NCBI GenBank assembly: GCA_944385765.1
Contig: CALWYL010000022.1
Location: 1-32,223, forward strand
Source of the DNA: an uncultured Oscillospiraceae bacterium
GTDB lineage: Bacteria > Bacillota > Clostridia > Oscillospirales > Oscillospiraceae
Reading direction: 5' to 3'
Length of the DNA: 32,223 bases
The notes under the pieces were generated by a model. That model had not been told where the DNA came from and made no database searches. It saw only the letters and a list, made by a program, of their open reading frames with translations. A program made the position numbers and the translations under genes. Below, piece after piece: positions 26,886 through 32,223 of the stretch (within the stretch, counting starts at the first letter, position 1; each line of letters opens with the position of its first letter).

Positions 26886-26891
26886 GCGGCT

Positions 26892-26929
26892 GCAAAAATC
26901 TCCCGGCCGTATGACCGGGAGATTTTTGC
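26892..26929. terminator. Strong hairpin, bidirectional terminator
   Basis: GCAAAAATCTCCCGG (26892-26906) and CCGGGAGATTTTTGC (26915-26929) form a perfect 15-bp stem with an 8-base loop. The A/T end gives a T run on either strand. It insulates the minus-strand replication genes from the restriction-modification locus. Confidence 0.75.
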
Positions 26930-26972
26930 GTTTGTGGGTTTGGGAGCTATTCCCAACAAGGCAAAAGGCAAA

Positions 26973-27046
26973 GCGTATATACGCAGCCCCTGCTTGCGAT
27001 TTAGCAAGTGGGGGCCTCTTTGCCCTGCTTGCGATAATATGGCAAG
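26973..27046. repeat. Cluster of hairpins and a 12-base direct repeat in the 590-base intergenic region
   Basis: The intergenic region 26590-27180 has no credible gene. Besides the sites listed separately it holds several repeats. GCGTATATACGC (26973-26984) is a perfect palindrome. A hairpin joins GCCCC/GGGGC (26986-26990 and 27011-27015) and CTTGC/GCAAG (26993-26997 and 27004-27008). A second CTTGC/GCAAG hairpin lies at 27028-27046, and CCTGCTTGCGAT is repeated at 26989-27000 and 27024-27035. The cluster could be a replication or transfer origin, or encode a structured RNA. Confidence 0.55.
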
Positions 27047-27091
27047 AAGAATTAAATATTCGTTTCCGCCGCCATAAAAAACGCTTATTCA

Positions 27092-27120
27092 TTGCGAAAA
27101 GCGTTGATATGCGTTATAAT
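27092..27120 (+). promoter_or_regulatory. Promoter of the restriction-modification-like locus
   Basis: TTGCGA (27092-27097) and TATAAT (27115-27120) are 17 bases apart, 60 bases before the first gene. The -10 box is perfect. Confidence 0.75.
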
Positions 27121-27180
27121 AGGCATATTCAGTAAGTGTTGCAGTTCTGCTGCCGCAAGACCGCGAAAAGGAGCATTTTA

Positions 27181-28191
27181 ATGCCTGAGACTCTGGATGC
27201 TAACAAAGTTAATACTATGGCTCAGGGCATTGATGTTCTGGAGGATTACCTGCTGACGCTTGACAGAGAACTCCTTGAAATCTTGCTCTTTGACAGGACG
27301 ACGCGCCGCAATATTCTCTGGGCAACCAAGGACTATGAGGAATATGGAGCCGACTACGCCGAGTTTGAGGAAATAACTCCGGCGGCAATCACCGGCGCAC
27401 ACAGCAAGCTCATCCAGCCGCGCACGGCAAAGGCGCAGAATACGCAGAGCGGGCGCACAAGGAGCAAGGCGGAAGTGTTCACGCCGTCGTGGATGTGCAA
27501 CAAGCAGAATAACCTCGTTGACGAGCAGTGGTTTGGCCGTGCAGGTGTATTCAATTTTGAGGCGGAGGCTTCGTGGGTTACTAACCATGAGACTGTGAAT
27601 TTCACTGGCGCTAAAGGCGGCTGGCAGAAGTATATCGACGCCAAGCGTATGGAGGTGTCCTGCGGCGAAGCGCCGTACATAGTGAGCCGATATGATACGG
27701 TCACTGGGCAGCGCATACCGCTCTCAGACCGGGTGGGAATACTCGACAGAAAGCTGCGCGTCGTAAATGAGAACGCTGAGTCTGACGATGACTGGCTCAA
27801 ATGGAGCTGGCGGGCGGTTGAGAGTGTTTACGGTTTCGAGTATCAGGGGGATAACCTTTTACTTGCGCGCGAGAACATACTGTATTCCTACATCGAATAC
27901 TACTATGCGCGCTTTAAACGTCAGCCTGAGCTGACATGGCTCAGGAAGATAGCGCAGACTATCTCGTGGAACATCTGGCAGATGGACGGGATTAAAGGCG
28001 TGGTGCCGGACAGCTGCAAGCCTCTTGAGCACAGTCAGGTAACTTTATTCGACGACGAGGCCGAAAGCACTGCCTGTCCCGGCTGCGCAAAAGGCGATAT
28101 ATTCAGACATACGGGGATTTACTGCAAGGTCAAGGACTGGCGAGGGAAAAAGACGCAGACTTATATTTCTCTGCTGAAAGGGGGCAAGTGA
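27181..28191 (+). CDS. N6-adenine methyltransferase-like subunit lacking the catalytic NPPY motif
   Basis: A 336-residue protein resembling the SAM-binding half of gamma-class DNA adenine methyltransferases. Motif X is EVFTP (98-102). An unusual motif I is SCGEAP (160-165), in place of the common CGTGG-type loop. YGFEYQGDN (217-225) resembles the strand carrying the motif II region, and WNIWQMDG (263-270) resembles motif III. No [DNS]PP[YFW] motif is present. The C-terminus has three cysteines (299, 302, 315) that might bind zinc. It probably acts as an M-type partner of the giant protein 1 base downstream. AAGGAG lies 7 bases before ATG 27181; an upstream in-frame start at 27136 would lack this site. 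Confidence 0.7.
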   Translation: MPETLDANKVNTMAQGIDVLEDYLLTLDRELLEILLFDRTTRRNILWATKDYEEYGADYAEFEEITPAAITGAHSKLIQPRTAKAQNTQSGRTRSKAEVFTPSWMCNKQNNLVDEQWFGRAGVFNFEAEASWVTNHETVNFTGAKGGWQKYIDAKRMEVSCGEAPYIVSRYDTVTGQRIPLSDRVGILDRKLRVVNENAESDDDWLKWSWRAVESVYGFEYQGDNLLLARENILYSYIEYYYARFKRQPELTWLRKIAQTISWNIWQMDGIKGVVPDSCKPLEHSQVTLFDDEAESTACPGCAKGDIFRHTGIYCKVKDWRGKKTQTYISLLKGGK

Positions 28192-28192
28192 G

Positions 28193-31100
28193 ATGGCATA
28201 TAGAGACACCTTCGAGTACAAGCTCATATACGTTATGACCATACCAGACGAAGATCACAAGGGGCTTCTCAAAATCGGAGAGGCGACGCTTGCGTCGTCT
28301 TCCGGCGAATCTCAGCTTCCTCCCAACTGCGAGCCACTCAACGCCGCAGCTCACAAGAGAATTAAAGAGTACACTCATACCGCGATGGTTCGCTATGAGC
28401 TTCTGTACACAGAGCTCGCTACACGGCATATTGTACTCGACGACGGGTCTCCGATGGTCAAGCCGTTCAGCGACAGGGATATACACCGAATTGTGAAGCG
28501 AGCCGGTTTTTTCTGCAAGACCTTCTATGACACGGGCAATGAGTCGGAGTGGTTCGCAGCCGACCTTGAGACCGTAAAGAATGCGATAAAGGCCTTTAAG
28601 GAAGGGCGCTCTCATCTCTCGCCATCCGAAAAGTCCCACATAGATGAGACAATCACGCTGCGCACCGAGCAGAGGGAAGCTGTTGAGAAGACCCTGGGCG
28701 TTTTTCAAAACTCCGATCACATGCTATGGAATTGCAAAATGCGCTTCGGTAAAACTGTCTCGGCCTATGATTTAATAAAGCGCGGAGGGTACCAGAAGAG
28801 CATAGTCGTCACGCACCGCCCTGTTGTAGTCAAGGGTTGGCGTGAAGACCACGATAAAATATTCGGCAGCGACAGTGAGCACATCTTCGTCACAAAACAG
28901 ACCGGCAGCAACGCTTACGAATTCGACGCTGCAATAGACGCAGAAAACGAGCGTATGCTTCGAGCGTATGTGGCTCAGGGAATAAGTTTTACATATTTTG
29001 CGTCCATGCAGGATTTGCGCGGCTCAGAACTCGCTGGCGGCAAATTTGAAAAGAATAAAGCTGTCTTTGATATTGACTGGGATCTCATCATTTACGATGA
29101 GGCTCACGAAGGCACGCAGACAGACCCCGGGAAAAACGTGCGCGGCTTGCTCGAAACGCCCAAGAATGGCAAGCATCCGAAGGTGCTATCACTATCCGGC
29201 ACGCCGTATAACATCGAAAACAACTACAGCGTTGAGAACACCTACACATGGGACTACGTCATGGAGCAGCGCCGCAAGAGAGAGTACGCGCTCTATCACC
29301 CTGACGAGCCCAATCCCTACGCCGATTTGCCAGAGCTGCGCATTTACACTTTTGACCTTCAAAAGAGCCTGCCGGCGTCTTATCGCTATGTTACCGAGGA
29401 TATGGCTTTCAATTTCCGCGAGTTCTTCCGCACTTGGACAGGGAACCCGAAGAAGGATTTTCGTCCGATTCCATGCGGCAGACGCGTAGGTGACTTCGTG
29501 CATGAGGATGACGTTATTGCCTTTCTCAACCTTATAAGCGCGGACAGCGACGAGAACAATTACCCGTTTTCAAATGCCGCATACCGTGATATGTTCAGGC
29601 ACACGTTCTGGATTGTACCTGGCGTAAATGCGGCGGCAGCCCTGAGCAAACTGCTGAAAAAGCACCCGGTGTTTAGTCAGTTCAAAGTTGCCAATGTCGC
29701 TGGAGCCGGCGACGAAGAGGAGCCCTACGACGAGGCGCTGAAAAAAGTTCAGGACGCCATTGCCAATAACAAATACACTATCACCTTGTCCTGCGGCCGC
29801 CTCACTACCGGCGTAACTGTGCCGGAGTGGTCTGCCGTTATGCTGCTGACCGGCGGCGAAAATGCGTCGGCTGCATGGTATATGCAGACCATTTTCCGCG
29901 TGCAGTCCGCCGGAAGCATTGACGGCAAGCAGAAGGAGTGTGCCTACGCCTTCGACTTTGCGCCGGATCGCGCGCTGAATGTAATCTCTGAAGTCCACGA
30001 CCTCACGCGGCATGGGAAGATGTCCGATAAGCAGCAGCGCGAGGCGCTGGGCGAGTTCCTCAACTTCTGCCCCGTTATCGCGGTTGATGGCACGCAGATG
30101 CTGCCGTACAAGACCGAGAGCCTCATGCGGCAGATAAAGAAGATAAGCGTGGATAAGGCCGTAAACACCGGCTTTGACGACGACTCCATCTACAACGAGG
30201 GCGTCGGCATCGTCATGGACGGCGAGGATGTAAAGCTGTTCAACAAGCTCGCCGGAATAGTCCACGGGCAGTCCAAGGCCAAGCCGCTGCCAAAGAAGGT
30301 CACCATAAACAGCCAGGGACTGACGAACGAGCAATACGAGATTGCCGAGAAGGCTAAGAATAAGCCTAAGCGCGAGCGTACCCCCGAAGAGGAAGCTGCC
30401 ATCAAAAAGCAGCAGGAACTCAAGAAGGAACGCGAGAAGGTGCTCAGGCTGCTTCGCGCTGTCTCCATACGGCTTCCCCTGCTGATTTACGGTATGCGTA
30501 AGGATGTCGACGAGGACATTCCCATGGAGGAATTCGTCAAACAGATAGACCCCGAGTCCTGGAACGAATTTATGCCCAAGGGAGTCACCAAGGATCTGTT
30601 TCTCCAGCTGCTGAAATACTACGACCGCGACGTCGTCTCCGGCGCCGGCTTCCGCATCAGGCGCATGGCCAGAGCCGCAGACGAGCTGCCGCCTCTGCGC
30701 AGAGCCATGAGGATAGCGGAGATTATTTCCCATTTCCGCAACCCCGATAAGGAGACTGTGCTGACTCCGTGGCGCGTCGTAAATATGCACATGAGCGACA
30801 CGATTGGCGGCTATTGCTTCTTCGACGAGGACTTCGATCCCAGGCATCCGTTGGAGGACGAGCCGCGGCTCGTAGAAAACGGCGATGTCACAGCCAATAT
30901 TTTCTGCAACCCTGACGCGCATCTGCTGGAGATGAACTCCAAGTCCGGCCTTTATCCTCTGTATCTGGCTTGCAGCATATATCTCATGAAGCTGTCGAAG
31001 CCCGAGGATGAGATGCCGCTCGAGGAAACGCAGCGCATCTGGCGAGAGATAGTGTCTAAGAATATCTTTGTCTTTTGCCGTACAAAGATGGCGTGCAGCA

Positions 31101-32223
31101 TAACCCGCCGCACACTCGTGGGCTATCAGGATGAGTGGACGGTACACGCAATAAACCTTCCCAGGCTGCTCGACTGGATGAACGATAAGGTGCGCCTCGC
31201 ACACAAGCTCAGCAATCCCGAAGTATGGAAGATAGAAGGTGAGAGATTGAAATTCGACGCCATAGTAGGCAACCCGCCGTATCAGCTGACAGGTGGATCG
31301 GGCGGAACTAACGATGCGCCCATATACCAGGAGTTCGCCATGCTCGCAGAGCAGCTGGAGCCGGAGTACACATCTCTCATTATGCCGGCTCGGTGGTTTT
31401 CCGGCGGACGGGAGAGCCAGCTTGCCGAGTTCAGGCAATACATGCTTAACAACAAGCACATAAGAAAGATGACCGTGTATACGGATTCAAAGACAGTGTT
31501 TCCTACGGTCGAGATTAAAGGCGGCTTGTGCTATTATCTTATAGACAAATCGTATAACGGGCAGTGCAAATATGCACTTGTTCAAAATGGTAGCAGAGAA
31601 GAAACAACAAGAAACCTCGGGGATTTTGATATTATCATAAGGAACCCTCAAACCGCGGAAATAGTGGCCAAGGTTATGAGTGCTCCAAACAATTTGGGGA
31701 CGGTAGACAGCCTTATATCTGGCGACACGCCCTTTGGTATACCTACCAATCCAAAAGGCAGTAATAAATTCAGAATAGACATGTCTGAGAAACGGACTGT
31801 TGTCTACAACGTTGAAATGCTTTACTTTGACAATGGAGCACGCAAAAGAGCATATATAAACGCTGATAGCATATCGAAAAACGCAGCGGATATATTCAAG
31901 GAAAAAGTTTTTATACCGAAAGCGGCTGGTTCTGGCGTTGATCCGTATGTTATTGGCAAGCCTGAGTATGGTTCAGAGGGGTCGGTTTGTTCACAGACAT
32001 TCCTCTATGCTGCGTTTAACAGTAAGGAGGAAGCGAAAAACTTTGAGACTTACTTGAAGACCAAGTTCTTTAGATTGTTAGTATCGGCAAGTAAGATATC
32101 TCAAGAAACGCCGAGTAAGGTTTATCGTTTCGTTCCCATCCAAGACTTCACGAAGCCCTGGACCGACGCCGAACTCTACGCCAAATACAACCTCACAGCC
32201 GAAGAGGTCGCCTTCATCGAGGC
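28193..32223 (+). CDS. GIY-YIG / SF2 helicase / adenine methyltransferase fusion (3' truncated)
   Basis: The frame stays open for 1343 codons to the right edge. Residues 8-127 look like a GIY-YIG (T5orf172-type) domain: YKLIYVMTIP, LLKIGEAT and a late EWF (119-121). Next is an SF2 helicase with a Walker A variant MRFGKT (183-188), DEAH (302-305), motif V GRLTTG (535-540) and a motif VI-like QTIFRVQSAG (about 565-575). A charged coiled region follows. A methyltransferase comes last: motif X LTPWRVVNMHM (from 857), an atypical motif I LLEMNSKSG (911-919) and the catalytic NPPY (1027-1030), then target-recognition-like sequence. The composition fits a single-chain restriction-modification enzyme that translocates DNA. 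GGGGG precedes the ATG; the gene follows its partner by one base. The C-terminus is outside the window. Confidence 0.75.
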   Translation, partial: MAYRDTFEYKLIYVMTIPDEDHKGLLKIGEATLASSSGESQLPPNCEPLNAAAHKRIKEYTHTAMVRYELLYTELATRHIVLDDGSPMVKPFSDRDIHRIVKRAGFFCKTFYDTGNESEWFAADLETVKNAIKAFKEGRSHLSPSEKSHIDETITLRTEQREAVEKTLGVFQNSDHMLWNCKMRFGKTVSAYDLIKRGGYQKSIVVTHRPVVVKGWREDHDKIFGSDSEHIFVTKQTGSNAYEFDAAIDAENERMLRAYVAQGISFTYFASMQDLRGSELAGGKFEKNKAVFDIDWDLIIYDEAHEGTQTDPGKNVRGLLETPKNGKHPKVLSLSGTPYNIENNYSVENTYTWDYVMEQRRKREYALYHPDEPNPYADLPELRIYTFDLQKSLPASYRYVTEDMAFNFREFFRTWTGNPKKDFRPIPCGRRVGDFVHEDDVIAFLNLISADSDENNYPFSNAAYRDMFRHTFWIVPGVNAAAALSKLLKKHPVFSQFKVANVAGAGDEEEPYDEALKKVQDAIANNKYTITLSCGRLTTGVTVPEWSAVMLLTGGENASAAWYMQTIFRVQSAGSIDGKQKECAYAFDFAPDRALNVISEVHDLTRHGKMSDKQQREALGEFLNFCPVIAVDGTQMLPYKTESLMRQIKKISVDKAVNTGFDDDSIYNEGVGIVMDGEDVKLFNKLAGIVHGQSKAKPLPKKVTINSQGLTNEQYEIAEKAKNKPKRERTPEEEAAIKKQQELKKEREKVLRLLRAVSIRLPLLIYGMRKDVDEDIPMEEFVKQIDPESWNEFMPKGVTKDLFLQLLKYYDRDVVSGAGFRIRRMARAADELPPLRRAMRIAEIISHFRNPDKETVLTPWRVVNMHMSDTIGGYCFFDEDFDPRHPLEDEPRLVENGDVTANIFCNPDAHLLEMNSKSGLYPLYLACSIYLMKLSKPEDEMPLEETQRIWREIVSKNIFVFCRTKMACSITRRTLVGYQDEWTVHAINLPRLLDWMNDKVRLAHKLSNPEVWKIEGERLKFDAIVGNPPYQLTGGSGGTNDAPIYQEFAMLAEQLEPEYTSLIMPARWFSGGRESQLAEFRQYMLNNKHIRKMTVYTDSKTVFPTVEIKGGLCYYLIDKSYNGQCKYALVQNGSREETTRNLGDFDIIIRNPQTAEIVAKVMSAPNNLGTVDSLISGDTPFGIPTNPKGSNKFRIDMSEKRTVVYNVEMLYFDNGARKRAYINADSISKNAADIFKEKVFIPKAAGSGVDPYVIGKPEYGSEGSVCSQTFLYAAFNSKEEAKNFETYLKTKFFRLLVSASKISQETPSKVYRFVPIQDFTKPWTDAELYAKYNLTAEEVAFIE

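Larger units (their letters stand above)
21310..32223. mobile_element. Integrative element inserted in spoVT (left part; right end outside window)
   Basis: The unit starts at the spoVT junction with a large serine recombinase at its edge. It continues with phage/plasmid-type replication genes (SF3 helicase, CHC2 zinc finger), a phage-type regulator and a restriction-modification-like locus. Base composition is less GC-rich than the chromosomal operons, most obviously after 26600. No capsid, terminase, relaxase or transfer gene is visible, so prophage, phage satellite and mobilisable element remain possible. Confidence 0.75.

Noticed and set aside
26804..27135. Short frames on both strands in the 26590-27180 region
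   Set aside because: They span terminator hairpins and palindromes, lack ribosome sites and show no recognisable protein features.
28998..31459. Frames inside the giant restriction-modification gene in other phases and on the minus strand
   Set aside because: The plus-strand frame from 28193 is continuous to the window end and carries ordered helicase and methyltransferase motifs; the others are shadows.

Overview
The window looks like the chromosome of a GC-rich, spore-forming Firmicute (class Clostridia) carrying one end of an integrated mobile element. The Gram-positive assignment rests on a MurT/GatD pair, a small stand-alone ANTAR protein with a matching RNA leader, and most of the sporulation regulator SpoVT. 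No rRNA, tRNA or CRISPR array was seen.

Positions 1-1354 hold the last codons of an upstream gene, a transglutaminase-like lipoprotein and a GNAT acetyltransferase. A near-consensus promoter (1372-1400) then opens a structured leader in which a hexaloop hairpin and an intrinsic terminator are mutually exclusive. The leader feeds a tightly packed ten-gene plus-strand operon (1531-12731): a 70-residue ANTAR protein, guaA, a cyclase-family hydrolase, a histidine phosphatase, pyrG, glmS, purB, purA, murT and gatD, closed by a strong terminator. Four of these products (GuaA, CTP synthase, GlmS, GatD) use glutamine as nitrogen donor. This suggests nitrogen-responsive antitermination of purine, CTP, amino-sugar and cell-wall amidation genes.

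Positions 12810-19726 are a convergent minus-strand operon: two FAD-dependent oxidoreductases, a possible 57-residue protein, a small P-loop kinase-like protein, a SAM methyltransferase, a short-chain dehydrogenase and a DUF4914 protein. They run from a promoter at 19764-19792. A metallo-beta-lactamase-fold hydrolase is transcribed divergently and ends at a bidirectional terminator.

From about 21310 to the right edge lies the left part of an integrative element. Its large serine recombinase reads without a stop into the last 150 codons of spoVT. The simplest reading is that the element integrated inside spoVT, and that the 5' end of spoVT lies beyond the right edge. The element carries, on the minus strand, a small unknown protein, an SF3/D5-type helicase, a CHC2 zinc-finger protein with no canonical start codon, and a phage-type sigma-region-4-like regulator. 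A 590-base intergenic region rich in hairpins follows. Then come two plus-strand genes of a restriction-modification-like locus: an M-like subunit with SAM-binding motifs but no catalytic NPPY, and a giant protein (truncated by the window edge) joining a GIY-YIG-like domain, an SF2 helicase and an adenine methyltransferase.

All calls come from reading motifs and translations by eye. No database search was run.
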